A DNA stretch of 64,000 nt from Promerops cafer (Eukaryota > Chordata > Aves > Passeriformes > Nectariniidae), in contig VZSE01009483.1 of NCBI GenBank assembly GCA_013398275.1, positions 1,086,317 to 1,150,316 of the forward strand, given 5' to 3'. The stretch's first letter is position 1; the number at the start of each line of letters is the position of its first letter. This document shows positions 23,076 to 35,226 of this stretch, in pieces. The notes under the pieces are model-generated. The model saw only the letters and a program-made list of their open reading frames with translations. It ran no database searches and was not told the origin of the DNA. Both the position numbers and the translations under genes were made by a program.

Positions 23076-25940
23076 AAAAGCATGGAAGAAAAAACAGTGA
23101 TTCTGTTTTTTTGGCTATTGTTTAGCACATTACAGAGGGAAATGTAAGTCTAACAGCTTACAGAGTGCTACAATTCCCCCAGGTGTTAAGAATTATGTTA
23201 CAACCCAAAGTGGGGAATCATTTCTAGGAAAGATGTGAAGACAGGATTGCCCAGCACACAGAAGTCAAAATCCTAATTGGCAGAAGTGAAATAGATCAAA
23301 TTCCCTACTAATGGCAGAAATCATCATGGAATGTCAGCTCTGTGTCTTGTATCTACAGACAGGGAATAGTGACAAGCTGAAGGCATTGATTAGACCCCAT
23401 CAAATTCATCCACAGGAACCAGTTTATTCATATTCAGCTGCCTGCTCATATGATTTAAGCTGTTTGCTTGCATTTTTCACCAACATGTTCTATCGAAAAA
23501 TAAAGGAAAAAAACCCACAGTATAGTCACTGGAGCCCAAATTTTGTATTTATAGGTTATACTCAGAGAGGCAGTGTTAATAAACACAGCATTCCTGCTGC
23601 AGATGTCACCTCACCTTTCCCTTTTTACTTTCAATCTTGTCATAACATGAGCTTTTCCCCTTCTTTTTCCTAAAAGAAATAGTATTTTAATTTAACAAAG
23701 TACTCAAATGGCAAGGTTAGGGATGGGAATCAAGGTTCATCAGTGGTGAGTGTTGAATGAGACACCTGATTACAAGGCCATTTGTTTCATTATGAAATCA
23801 GATAATATAACAGCACCTAAGTCTGAAACCAAGGACATCTACCATTCATTTACTTCCATTTGTTTCCACACACCGCCAGGTGTTTTGGGTGCTGGTGGCC
23901 CAGTTCACCAGAGGAGCTCTGTTCCAGCAAGGCTGAAGGTTCCCTCAGAGCCGGTTATTTTATGCTGAGAGTGCATCACCACTGAGAGCAATTTGCCATT
24001 TCTTTCCCAGTGTGATAATTACAATTCTATTTCCGAGAGTCAAATACAAGATTTAGGAGCTTCCTTCCATTCAAGTTCACCTAGGCCACTTGCAGAAAAC
24101 AGCCATAAATCAACATTTTTTTAAAAATCTGAATCATTCTGCCTGACCAGTGACAAATTACATGGAAACATTTGAAATTCAGTATGGCTGGGGGAAAGCT
24201 GCCTCCACTTTCTACTAGGTTTGTGGGAAGTGGATGCAAAATAAAAACTGAACAAGCACAGATTAACATGGTCGCAAACATAAAAACTATAATGTATTTT
24301 AATTAATCTGCATTAAAAAACAAAACAACAACAAAAAAAAAACCCTCAGTAACTAACCAAACTCACATAAGTGCTAATGGCAATTTCCACAGAAGGCCTT
24401 TGTCACTGCCACCTTCCTGTTTGCCACAGCTAAGTAGGAGACATCTGCAGTCAGGAGCAGCAAACACAGCCCTGAGCTCCCAAGCACCAGCAGAGGAGGA
24501 GGAGACTCCAAGGGACTACCACGAGTCAGCACCTGACATTCTGGATGGATAAATCCACCAAAGGGGAATATTGCAGAGCACAAGTTATGGTGTTTCTCTT
24601 CAGAGATGAGACTCCATCTTTGCACCCTGAGTGATGTATGGGAGGTCACGTATCACAACCTACAGACCCAAACTAAACCGTGACAATGACATTCCCTATG
24701 GGAAAACAGCTGGGGCACTGGAGATCAGGGACGATGTCCTCTTTGATCTGAAATGTTCAAACCCTCAGATCCCATCACTAGGACAGCTCCAGACATTGTT
24801 CTGGGATAGCCCATTTGGAGCACAGTGGTGTAAAAGTCCACCACAGTGTCTGGTAGCTGTTGTTCCATGTGTGAGATATCTCTGGTCAGGTGGGAAAAAA
24901 TGCAGGTTTGCAAAAATAAAAATCAAGGACTTTCTACACAGCCAAGATTAAAAACAAAGGCAAACAATGCTGATGCTTGCACTTCCTGATGGCCAGGGTA
25001 AGCTAGCACATGGCCAACTCTTCATTTCACCAATGCTAGGACAAAAAAAGACCAAAACAGCTCCCAGTGTTTTCATAATCTTGTAAAGCTTGCCAGGAGA
25101 GGATTTGATCTTCAGTGGCAGAACATCCTAAGTGACCTTCAGTTCACTAATGGCAGGCCATTCTTGGCTCTCATTGCTTCTTCAAAGAGTGCAATGGTAT
25201 AATCAGTACAAAAATTTACTGAGAAATATAGGCTATTTCCAAATGTAGTGAACTAAATAACTCAGTAATTAAAAACAAGATGCAAGCAAATACAATAATA
25301 GACAAAGGGTAAAGGCTACAGTTTCAGTCAGTAATTCAGAAACAGCAGTTTTATTTCTTTCAGAAATTAAGCTAACACAGAGAAACTAGGAAAAGCTGAG
25401 GGAACCCTGTCCTTCTTGTTGAAAGTCTGGAAAACCTTGCAGTATCCCAAAATATGCAAAGATACTGAAAGCCTCATTTTTTCCATAACAACCAGAGGAT
25501 ATGAATTGTGGGAAATCAATGGTGCAGACAGTTAGAAAATTGAATTTTTTGCACTGTGGCAGACAAAGAATCCTGGTTATATCAATCAAAGACAAAATCT
25601 AAACACGAGGAAACCAGAAGGTGCTGAGGAAGCAAAGTTGCCAGAAGGATGTAACAGATGCTGAGTGGAGCAGCACCAGTATGCAGAGTTACCAATGAGA
25701 CCAGGAGATTTCAAATAGTTTAGCCGAGATAGCACCGGTGCTCAGTTGTGGGTAAATGGAATTTGACTAGCAAGTGCTGATCAAAATTTTGCTGTCTGCT
25801 TTGTTGCAGGAGCTGGCAAGGATCACTCAAGCAAGCTCTGAGCTTGTGAATTGCCAAGACACACTGTAGGATGCACACCCTACAGTCCCCCAGACACCCA
25901 AACCATGCTTCAGTAGTCCAGTCATTGCATTTCCCATAAC

Positions 25941-26120
25941 TATGGGACTGGTTGGAAGGGACCTTAAAGATCATCTATTTACAACTTCCCTGCCATGTAC
26001 AGGGGATACCTTCCACTACCTCCCTCCAATCTGGCCTTGAACACTTCCAGGGATGGGCATCCCTGACATCTGCTGAGCCCGTGCAGATGTTTTGAGCAAA
26101 ATGAGGGAAATTACTCTGAA
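25941..26120 (-). mobile_element. CR1 LINE 3' fragment
   Basis: The antisense CR1 3' end is recognisable from 'gggactggttggaagggaccttaaagatcatct' through 'ccctgccatgtacaggggataccttccacta' and 'ggccttgaacacttccagggatggg'. From about 26060 the match decays (TGAGCCCGTGCAGATGTTTTGAGC in place of the usual GGGCAACC...CAGTG segment). It covers only the last roughly 180 bp of the element and does not code. Confidence 0.85.
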
Positions 26121-27319
26121 TGGCTGCATGCCAACATGCACTTTTTGTAGGCTCTGTAGCAGCCTTGATAGCCCTGATACATTCACCTGTCACAGGAGGG
26201 GGTCTAACACGCTCTAAAGCATCTCAGCTTCATCAGCCCCTCCGAGGCCAAGAGGGAGTAGGAGGGAATCTGGAGGGGGCAGATGGCTCTGCCCTGCTGC
26301 CTCTGGCTTAGAATCAGGGCAGCTGGCACATGAATGCAAAACAGCTGCTATAGGAGGAATGTATATGGATGTCTGCAAGTGTGCACACAAGTGGGAGTTT
26401 GCTTATAGGATGAAAGTTGTTTTGCACACAAGACTATTACTCTTCACTTGTTATTTACCATTTACCCATTTAAAAACTTTCAGTTCTCTAGTCAGGCAAT
26501 AGGAGCACTGTGGCATAACAACTCAGTTACACCATGTGAGTAATGAATTGTTGAGGTTTACCAGACATCAGCAGGTTCCTCCAGACTACCAACCACTTAT
26601 AAACGCCAACCACATTTGCAGAAATCCCTGCTGATTCAAAACTATTTTCAAAAAGGAGCTGGCACATTCGTCAGATTTTATATTCCCAGTAAATAATTTA
26701 TTCCATTTCAGCATCTGGCAAACAACAGAAGAGAGTACTAAAAAGGCAGCAAAAGGAAAAAGAACTGTAAAAAACCTTTTTTTTTTTTTTTCTTTTTTAC
26801 TGGAAATAAGATGAAGCAACCAAAGAGACATTTGGTAGCCAAAAGATATTATTACTTGCTGAAAGGTATTTGATTAACTAGCAACAATGATTTGCAATTC
26901 TATAGCATTTCTCACAAAATAAGCACCACAGAGAATTTTAATGAGCTTCATTTCTGGGCTGGCCAGCAAACAAAAATGATGAACAGCTCAGTGGTGTTTT
27001 ATCAGTCAAAGGAAGGGATGCAGCTGGCAGAAGCAGGTTTAATTTCTGATTGAGAGAAATTACAGGAGTTGAAACCTGAATTGACATTTTTACAGTGTTA
27101 GCTAGACAAGGTAACTCAGAGACTGCACAACTAAGTAAACTGTAGTCCATCCTCTATCTGTGCCCACTTTCTCTCTCACCCATAAAAATACAAAAACACA
27201 AACCCAAAAGTACAAGTAAAAGTTGTTAACTTTTGCTGTAAAAGCATCCTGGGCAAATCACTGAGGAGTGGTTTTTGCTGCTGTCCTTATTAGACAGTGT
27301 GAACCTGAGGTGTGAACAT

Positions 27320-27870
27320 TTTCAGAATTTTCCTTGGGACTGAAACAACCCAGAGTGGAAGAGGTTTAGAGGTCATCCAGCTCATCATGATGCACCAAGC
27401 AGGATTGGCTCTATCTCTGCCTCTTGAAAGCCTCCAGTGATGAAGCAGCCCAGGCCCCACAGCAGACACACTTCTCCAGAGTGCAACAAGCCACGTGGGT
27501 AGCAAATGCAGTCTAACTTTCAGTTTAATGTCCCTTGTTGGAATTTTAGGTAGTTACTTTATCTTTGTAACAGATTTGGATTACATTCGACTGCCCTCAG
27601 TGCAGTTCTGACTAACATATTTGAATATTATTTGGTCTCACTTCAGTAACTTCTCTAATTCCCTTTGTCCAACACAGTTTTTCCAGCCTTCCCCCAGAAT
27701 TCATGGGTTTAGATTTCAGGCATTTTATTACTTTCCCTTGCCTTCTTTGCAGCTGCTCCACTCTGAGCTTGTAGAATGGTACTTGAAATAGGACACAGTG
27801 CTGTACCAGACATCTCAATGGAGCTGAGCAAAGGTTTTCTTCATATGGCCTGTGGCACTCTGTTTGTATG
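27320..27870 (-). mobile_element. Old, highly diverged CR1 LINE fragment
   Basis: Islands in the antisense CR1 order are visible: 'gaggtttagaggtcatccagctcatcatg' (27360-27390), 'gaaagcctccagtgatg' (27426-27442), 'cttctccagagtgcaac' (27471-27487), a middle part without clear match, then 'gcagctgctccactctgag' (27749-27767) and 'aggacacagtgctgtaccaga...gagctgagcaaagg' (27791-27833). The order and spacing fit one CR1 copy much older than its neighbours. The limits are approximate. Confidence 0.55.
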
Positions 27871-27951
27871 TTATTGTTTGATGTGAGCTGTTTTCTTGTA
27901 GTTTCAACAAGACAATATTTTTTTCACTCATTTAAGTTTAAATTAATATTA

Positions 27952-27999
27952 ATTGATTGATTGATTGATTGACTGATTGATTGATTGATTGATTGACTG
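27952..27999 (+). repeat. (ATTG)n tetranucleotide microsatellite
   Basis: About twelve 4-bp units of the ATTG/GATT type, with two units carrying C (GACT) after parallel substitutions or unit duplication. This is a simple repeat and no function is implied. Confidence 0.95.
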
Positions 28000-28002
28000 T
28001 TT

Positions 28003-29532
28003 GCAGGAATGCAGCTTATCAGCATTGCATTCTTCACAACTTGCTTTTGCACAGGATCACTCTAATCTGTTTTTTGGATAGAAATCCAGATATATACACC
28101 TAAGATATATATATAGCCCAGCCTCCCTCCCTCAATGCACAAAGTGATATTATAGAACTTTCTTATCAGATACACCTCAGCTGACATCATTAAAGGAACT
28201 CTTAAAGCACCTGCAATCACAAGAACTGAAATATTCAGGTTAGCGAGTTGCAGAAATCTGCATACATAAAGCTCATGTACAAGAGCTACTGAAACACTGT
28301 TCACTGAAAGAACTGGAAGTCTGCTTAAGGAATGGAAGATTCAGACTGGGTTACAACTGACAGCACAATACACTAGTGAGTAAAAAATGGATCAAAAAAA
28401 TTACAGATAATATGATTGTGAAATCATGTAAGCTGGTGAAAGAGCAGGAACCATCCTGCTTTTATTATCCTCTCAGTCCAGCTCAAAAATAGCAGAAATT
28501 GCTATTTGAATATAACCAGTAATTATTTTAAGTGAAAAAGTATGCATAGCCAATGTCCATTCCCTAAAATGGCAATTTTCAGACAAGGTAAAACAAAAAG
28601 TGAATGCACAGCGCATTTTCCAGGGTAGTAAAATTTTAGCTCAGTCAGCTTATTATTGACAAAAAAAAAAAAAAGCATTAGGCAATGCTTTCACACTTCT
28701 AGTTCTGTTCTGTAATAAATGTCTTCCTGGGGAAGTGTATTAGCAAATTCTGTCATGTAATCCCAGCAAACAGTCCTGATGTGAAGTTTTGGTGGAGGTG
28801 CTGTTACAGCCCTGGCAGTGGGCTGCTGATGCCCTCGAGTGCTGTTTGCTGTGGCAGTGCCAGGGCACTGCAGGAACCACTTGCATCTCATTGTTTGGGG
28901 CGTAGTGAGTGATGCAGAGTAATGAGACATGACACTGAATAAATTAATGGAATGAGATACAACAGGAAGAGTGGGACTGAGCCCTACAGACGAGACCTTT
29001 GTGTTGGTTAATCTGAACCTTTGATTTAATTAGATTTACATGCAATGACAGCAGGGCATGAGGGCACAGTCAATCTCTGAGCTGCTTTCTGGGAGACACT
29101 GCTCTCCCAAGATGAAATAAAATAATGTAAAAAGCTCCTTTATGAAGGGCATGCTGCGAGTTTCTTTATTACATTTTTTATTACTATTATATACACTGTT
29201 CCTAATAAGTACAGGGTCTCACTCTGGGAAGCAGCAGAGGACAACCCTCAGCCTGGAAGCAAGCAGGAATATCACCTTGATTTGTCAGGGACTCAGAAAT
29301 AAAGATTTGATCCAATCATTATAAGCACCTAAACCAGACATTGGCATCGGGGTTCAAAAGAGTGATGAGCAGTTGCATGTGTGCATCAGCCAGCACAGCC
29401 AGGCCCTGGCTCTGCCTGGGGACAGTGGGGACATTCACTGCCCATGCTCGGAGCACAGGTGATCAGCAGCTACTGAAGGCAGCCCTTGCTGCACAGAAGG
29501 CTGAAGCACTCCACTCTGGTATTGTACTTCAA
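28003..29532. other. Non-coding stretch
   Basis: No gene is supported. Two inverted repeats occur: GCCCTGGCA (28809-28817) with TGCCAGGGC (28858-28866) across a 40-nt spacer, and TGGGAGA (29090-29096) with TCTCCCA (29103-29109). An A14 run lies at about 28662. Confidence 0.55.
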
Positions 29533-29645
29533 GCCCCTACCAGGCAGTGAAAGGTCGCACGCAGTGCGAACGCAGCCCCTACCAGGCAGTGAAAGGTCGC
29601 ACGCAGTGCGAACGCAGCCCCTACCAGGCAGTGAAAGGTCACACA
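29533..29645 (+). repeat. 42-bp CpG-rich minisatellite, about 2.6 copies
   Basis: Units start at 29533, 29575 and 29617 with GCCCCTACCAGGCAGTGAAA. The first two are identical over 42 bp. The third breaks off after about 28 bp and carries a C-to-T-type CpG loss (TCACAC where the others have TCGCAC). Each full unit holds four CpGs and a perfect dyad, TCGCAC-GCA-GTGCGA. Because 42 is a multiple of three, the array stays open in frames on both strands and produces artificial repeat 'proteins'. In this CpG-poor region the array is the densest CpG cluster I noticed. Confidence 0.95.
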
Positions 29646-31014
29646 TTACCCACCACACTTCAGTACCAGGCCAGGGACTGAAAATCTGGTGACTATTCCT
29701 TATGTGCACTTCTTTTTCCTCACACAAGAATGAGGTGGCTAGCTGCTATTGTGAATCATGTTGCAATTACCTTTTAACTTCTATTTAAAGAAAAGGTTTT
29801 AAGGATTAATGTAAATCCTTGCATTTGTGTGCAGAGCAAACACATCCCCACTGCGCTGGTGGGAACTTGGAACAGCTCTGAGACTGTCCCCACCTGGTAC
29901 CTTCTGGAGCTGAAATTCAGCACGTGGAGACGAAGCAGATGTGGCACCATGCCTGCAAAGCAATGGGTAAAAGGAGATGCAAACAAACAATGCCAGTTTA
30001 TCACCATATCTTGATTGAAGTAATGTTAGAAACATCCTTCTCAATTGATTTGGAAATCAAAGTAAGAAACCACTCTATGACATTCTGTTGATACAGGGTA
30101 GAAAAAGAGCTTCTCTTCTGCTAATGCTCCTTTGTGGCCAGGCTGGACCCAGACCTAATGCCCTACAATGGCACATTGCCAGTGTGCTCACCCATATTCC
30201 TCTGAGGAGCAGGTTTGCCTTTCTACTGAGATGACCTTGGCCAGCTGTGGGGGTGGAGGAGAATGGGACGTGTGAAGTCAGTGCAGAAAAAAAGAGGCTA
30301 AAACCCAACACAAGTCAGTCAAAGAGATCCTGGGACTACAAGATGAGGGAAAAATCAAGAAGAGGTCTTTGCCACCCCTTGGGAGGTGTTCACATCCAGT
30401 GTGTAGCTTCTTTCCTTATAGAGAAAGGGAGCATGTGGTCTATACATAAATCCAAACAGATGTGGAGCATTTGGATTTGACATTTTAGTTTGGATCTCTT
30501 CTTCATTTGCTCCTTACAATGCTCTTGAAACTACTGAGCTGAATCTGACAGGCTGAAATTTGGTCTTGCTAGTGGTGTGTTTGATCCTTTCAGCTCATAC
30601 CTTTCAAACCTTCACAGACAAATGCCTGCTCTCCCTGCCAAGACACCTTGCATGCAAGGTTTGTACCAAAGTGTAGTGCCTCTGGAGCATTTGAGCAGAA
30701 CCTGTTTGCAGAAGTGTGTCAGCAGGCAAGATTCACAGCTCCCACGTTATCCTGGTAAAGCTGATTTCTGAACTGTGACACAGATTTCACATGAACCAAC
30801 ACATAACACAACAGCCTCGACCCCAGACCTTCCCATCCCAAAGCAGGGCGGGTGAATTGCCCTTTTAATCTTTTCTGTGCACCCATCTCTACAGCAATCA
30901 AATATATTTTCTCCTTATTTTCTGAATTCTCTTGAATTTATACAGAGTTTCTGCTCTTGCAGATCCCTGGGCTTTGTATTTACTACTTAGCATCTCTGAT
31001 GTTTATTTCAGTTC
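29646..31014. other. Non-coding stretch
   Basis: No gene is supported. The one item noted is a perfect 16-bp palindrome ACCTTGCATGCAAGGT at 30645-30660. Confidence 0.55.
30645..30660. repeat. Perfect 16-bp palindrome
   Basis: ACCTTGCA followed directly by its reverse complement TGCAAGGT. A palindrome this long is uncommon by chance in 64 kb but not remarkable. It could bind a homodimeric factor. Confidence 0.7.
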
Positions 31015-31205
31015 ATTATTCTCTGCTCAGATTTCTAGTAAGTCTAGATCCCTTTGTAGAATTTATCTCCATTTATTCTCCGGTCTCAATAACACTGCTA
31101 CTTTCATTATCATGCAGCTTCCTCTCTCTTTAAGATCATCAAGGAAAATATTCGATGAAATTGGATCAAATAAAATCCCATACAAGCTTCTCAATAATTT
31201 AATCC
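31015..31205 (-). mobile_element. Ancient L3/CR1-like LINE fragment
   Basis: On the + strand the words 'aagtctagatccctttgtagaat', 'attatcatgcagctt' and 'gatcatcaaggaaaatatt' appear in the order seen in antisense copies of the L3/CR1 reverse-transcriptase region (the part where 'gtctagatc', 'tcatcagcaaactt' and 'atgaaaatatt' words normally occur). The copy is very diverged and lacks coding capacity. Identification is by eye. Confidence 0.45.
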
Positions 31206-33744
31206 ATTTTGATTCATTAGAGCACACATTTTTATTTTCATATTATGCCATTATCTTCATAATAAAGTTAATCCAAACTACTTTTTAACTGCAAAAATCC
31301 AGAACATACTGCATGAAATTATTTAAATCCAAATACATTGCTATTATTGCTCATTCATTAATTAATTTTACAACTGCTTAAAAATAAAGGAGATTGTAAG
31401 ACTTCTGCATTGTAAATCCAGGTAACTAGTTGTTCATAGGTCTATTATTGTCTAAATGTTTCATGAAAGCAATTAAGTTCCCATTTTCTGCCAGGTCTGG
31501 TTTTATCACCAAACAGAGAGATCTAATTAGCATAGAGCAAGATAGATTCAATAATTCAGGAAGAATGTCATAACAAATCTTCATCACCCAGATTGCTATA
31601 CCACACCCCTCACCAATGTCTCTGAGCACATCAGTAAAAGGATCTGTTCATTCACATTTAAATCAAAAAATGCAAATATGTCAGGATACTCACTGATGTT
31701 AATGTGAACTTGCAGCTCTGAAAAGAAAAATCACAGAATAAGCAAGTGCAGAAAAAGCCTCTGCATGAGCCAGAACACCCAAACACATGTGCAATAGTGT
31801 CATAAAAAACCTAGTACCTGCTGCAAATGACAAAAACAAAAAAGGGAATAAAAAAATAATTAGAAACCTAATGGCAAACAAACTTAATCAACAGCCAATG
31901 TAGTGTTGCAGAACATATGGTTGAAGTCTTCATTTCAGGCAAAATTGGAATCATTCAGGCACCCTGACGTGTTCTGCAAGTGTCCATCACTCAGAGACGT
32001 TCCCTACTGCACTTCACAAGGGCCACCTAAGGGCCTTCCCAGTCCAACTCATTTCAGACCAGAGGCACCCCATTTCTTATGCTATATGTGGCACCTCCCC
32101 ACTGCCACACCAAGATGGCAAGAGAAGTGTCCACTCCAGTGGTGTCTCCCCAGCCCTGCTGGGGCAAGAGAAGTGGAGGCAGCAGCTGGGGCAGCACATG
32201 CTTGGGGTCTGAAAGTCTGGCTGGGGCAAAAGAGGGATGGAGAGGGAGAGAAATAACTTGTCATGGTAAGAGAAATAACTTTGGTGTCAGAGAAATAGCT
32301 TTTTACATGGTAATTAATATGTTCTGTTAATACAGTAATACATTCTGTTTATACACCACATAAAAATAATACCATATCTTTGCTTTAAAACAGTTGTGAG
32401 ACTTGGCCAGACCAAACATTTCTGTCATTCCCCATAGATCTCCATCCTTCTTCCTGGTCAAGATAGGAACAAAAGAGGATTGAAGTTCAAAAGCTAGCAG
32501 AGATCTTGGGAAGTTGGACAGGTATCCAGGATTGAGCAATTGAGGAGTTCCCACAATATAAGCAACAGCAGTAATCAGGAAGGGATGAGATAGGCATTCA
32601 GAGCACTTCATCTTCCTGAAGATACTCTTTTCTGAAAATACATTTGTCCTAAACAACAAATACAATGCTTTAAGGGTGTTATTTGGTCACATAACTACTG
32701 CTGTTGCCTGTGATGAAAAAGAATTGCTCATTTGAACATAAGCTTGACCTAGTGAGGTAATCATGGGTTGATACACATATGACTGCAACTCTGGGATGAG
32801 TTGAGGGAGAATTGCCTGGTTCTGTGGCATGAAAGGAGAGAGCTGGAACAGGTGTGTCGTGCACTGACCATCAGATGCAGTGCAATGTCATGCATTTGCC
32901 CCTCACTAGACTCATTACTGTTACGGGCCAGAGGTTTACTCAGCTTCCCAATAAATTAAACCAATGGGAACTTGTGATGTCCTAAAGCATCTGTAGTCAC
33001 TTAACCTTAGCATTAACTTCAGCAGTCCAGCAGTACTGAAAAAATAGAGATGGCTCCATATAAGTAGATCTGTAGCATTTTCTCTACTGCCTGGGCTGTT
33101 CAAGGACCAAGATGCCATAAAGTGCATGACCCAGAAAAAGAGCCATGGGCTATGTACAAATCACTCTGTGGATCCTTGCAGCTATAGGATCCAATACTGC
33201 AGAAAGCAAAACTAGCTAAACATTACCATCAGTAAATAAACAGCCAAAATACCAGTGCAAGAGCCACAGCTCGTTACCCCTGTAAATTGCTGCTCCAGAG
33301 AAATATCACAGAGTAAGCATAAAAATAACTGAGCATGGTTTTGCTGAGCTCACTCACTCATATTGCCCCAGTACAGAGGAAAAAATGAAAAATCCCATCT
33401 ATTTGCAAATCCTCCAAAACACTGCACAGAATCACGTTTACAGTACGTGACTTGTTTATGGAACCTAGCACAGAAATTCCAGCTTCCTAGCTGGATTTAG
33501 GTAGCAACATGATTTAGGTTCAAGTGTATCAAGCAACAGTAGGAAAATAGATAAACCTTAATTTTTTTATTATTTTTTTTTAATTTAGATATATGGCCAG
33601 GTTCTTTACTATGCACTCTCAAAAAGAAGATACAAAACAGAAGACAGAAAAACCAACTGGTTTTTCAGCAACACCTTTGTTGAAAAATTTATCTGAGTCC
33701 AGTTGAGACAGAGATAATCTGACTGGTTTTTCTCTCCATTTTAG
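31206..33744. other. Non-coding stretch
   Basis: No gene or recognised repeat. A somewhat G/C-richer part at 31.95-32.25 kb carries overlapping frames on both strands without domain character. Confidence 0.55.
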
Positions 33745-34024
33745 CACATCAGATTTTACAGGACAAGCGGAAATGGCCTCAAGGTGTGCCAGGGTCAGTT
33801 TAGATTAGATATTAGAATTTGTTTTCATGGAAAGGGTTGTGAGGCATCGTAACAAACTTCCCAGGGAATTGGTGGAGTCTCCATCCCTGGAGGTGTTAAA
33901 AAAATGTGTGGATAAAGCACTTGAGGCCATGGTTTAATGGTGAATATTGTGGTGGTGTTTGACTGATGACTGGACTTGATGCTCTTAAAGGTGTTTTCCA
34001 GCATTAACAATTCTATGATTCTAA
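33745..34024 (+). mobile_element. CR1 LINE, 5'-truncated, 3' end present
   Basis: The segment begins in the 'acaggacaagcggaaatggcctcaaggtgtgccaggg' part of CR1, continues through 'agattagatattagaat', 'catggaaagggttgtgaggcat' and 'ggtggagtctccatccctggaggtgtt', and ends with 'cttgatgctcttaaaggtgttttccagcattaacaattctatgattct'. The 3' terminus is complete and the 5' side is truncated, as usual for CR1. It has no intact ORF. Confidence 0.95.
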
Positions 34025-34808
34025 ATTATGTTGGTGCCTAGATGCAGAACTGAAAACCATTGAGGCAAATGTATGTTCTTTTATTTTTCTCAAGTATTTC
34101 TATATCCAGCCTAATTTCAGAATTCTGGGGTGGTTAGATTTATTTTCTTTAAAACTACCTAATCTCTGTAAGACCTCTGGTAATTTTTGCAGGAAGATTC
34201 AGAGATCTATTTCTTATTTCTGTGTTTCTTCACTTCTCTGAAAACAAGAGACTTCTTAATGATCATAAAGTGCCCTTCCAAATCTAATGTAATAAAGCCA
34301 TCTCTCTTTCAGGAAAGCAGACACGTTTTCCTTTTCTCTTATCTAAATAGCCTCTCTAACATTTGTCTTTATTGAGTATTGGCTACTCACAGTTGTCTTT
34401 CCATTCATTTCTCTCTCTAAACTCTGGTTAGGTATGCTCTCTGTAGCTTGGTTGCCATTTCAATCACAGGGCCCAGTGGGCATGTTATGTCAATACTGTG
34501 ATATTTGCAGTCTTCTCTATCTGTGTGTGTTTTATTGAACAATTTGATACCAATTGCACAAGTTAGGCCTCTGTGCCTTATGAATGTTTTATTCTCCATC
34601 ACCCACCAAGTGACATAACTTTGGGACTACAGAATGAACATGTACAGACATTTTTGCTGTTCTTTTGCATTTAATTATTAGTTGAATAAAGAGGGGGAAT
34701 AGTTCACTGACTACAGCAGTAAGAAAAGTGGTCTTTCAGAGAAGTGAGTTCAATTATTGGCACTGCCAAAATAGTTCTCTGGCTTTATCTGCCCTGCCCA
34801 AGAGCATA

Positions 34809-34854
34809 TGATGCAGAGGTCCTTGATTCACTGATGCAGAGGTCCCTGATCAAG
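34809..34854 (+). repeat. 23-bp tandem duplication
   Basis: TGATGCAGAGGTCC begins at 34809 and again at 34832, and each copy is followed by a (T/C)TGAT-type tail. There are two copies with about two differences, indicating a fairly recent local duplication. Confidence 0.85.
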
Positions 34855-35035
34855 CTAATTCCTAAAGCAAACCTCCAGAGCTGGCCCAGAATAACAATCA
34901 TCCTCTACTCCCAGACCTCTGTTAGTACATCATGCTGTGCTGAGCAGCTGAAGGAGTGGCTGAAGTGTCCTGTCACACTTTCTCTGAGTGATTCCCATTT
35001 TCACACAGGTCCTTATTCACAAGTAGGGAAATACA

Positions 35036-35226
35036 TTTTTATTGTGACAGTGAGCAAGCACCAGCACAGGCTGCCCAGGGAGATTGTGGAGTCTCCATCC
35101 TTGAGAACACACAAAAGCTAGATGACATGATCTTGGGCAACCAGCTTTAGGTGTCCCTGCTTGAAGAAGGGGGTTTGGACTAGATGACCTTTGGAGGTCC
35201 GTTCAACCTCAAACATTCCGTGATTC
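35036..35226 (+). mobile_element. CR1 LINE, short 3' fragment
   Basis: About 190 bp of CR1 3' sequence: 'agcaccagcacaggctgcccagggagattgtggagtctcc', 'gatcttgggcaacc', 'gggggtttggactagatgacctttggaggtcc' and a terminus 'cattccgtgattca' in which the usual CTATGATTCT is mutated. It is severely 5'-truncated. Confidence 0.95.

Larger units (their letters stand above)
16167..25940. other. Non-coding stretch, largely unique
   Basis: No gene is supported. It includes a T-rich tract at 17373-17411, a 9-bp-arm dyad at 20310-20333 and an A/T-rich block at 22.54-23.08 kb that I flag as a possible conserved non-coding element. Frames such as 16973-17422 on the minus strand owe their lysine-rich start to the T tract. 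Nothing else here is recognisable. Confidence 0.55.

Noticed and set aside
24631..24951. 106-codon + strand frame
   Set aside because: No recognisable family, opposite-strand frame also open, and no splice or promoter context.
28639..28660. tRNA A-box-like word (TTAGCTCAGTCAG)
   Set aside because: No B box or tRNA-like structure follows, so it is a chance match.
29486..29692. Repeat-containing peptides on both strands
   Set aside because: They result from a 42-bp minisatellite whose unit is a multiple of three. There is no coding evidence outside the array.
31903..32330. Overlapping frames of 117 and 83 codons in a G/C-richer patch
   Set aside because: Two frames on one strand and one on the other are open at once, which is typical of composition rather than coding. 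No domains are seen.
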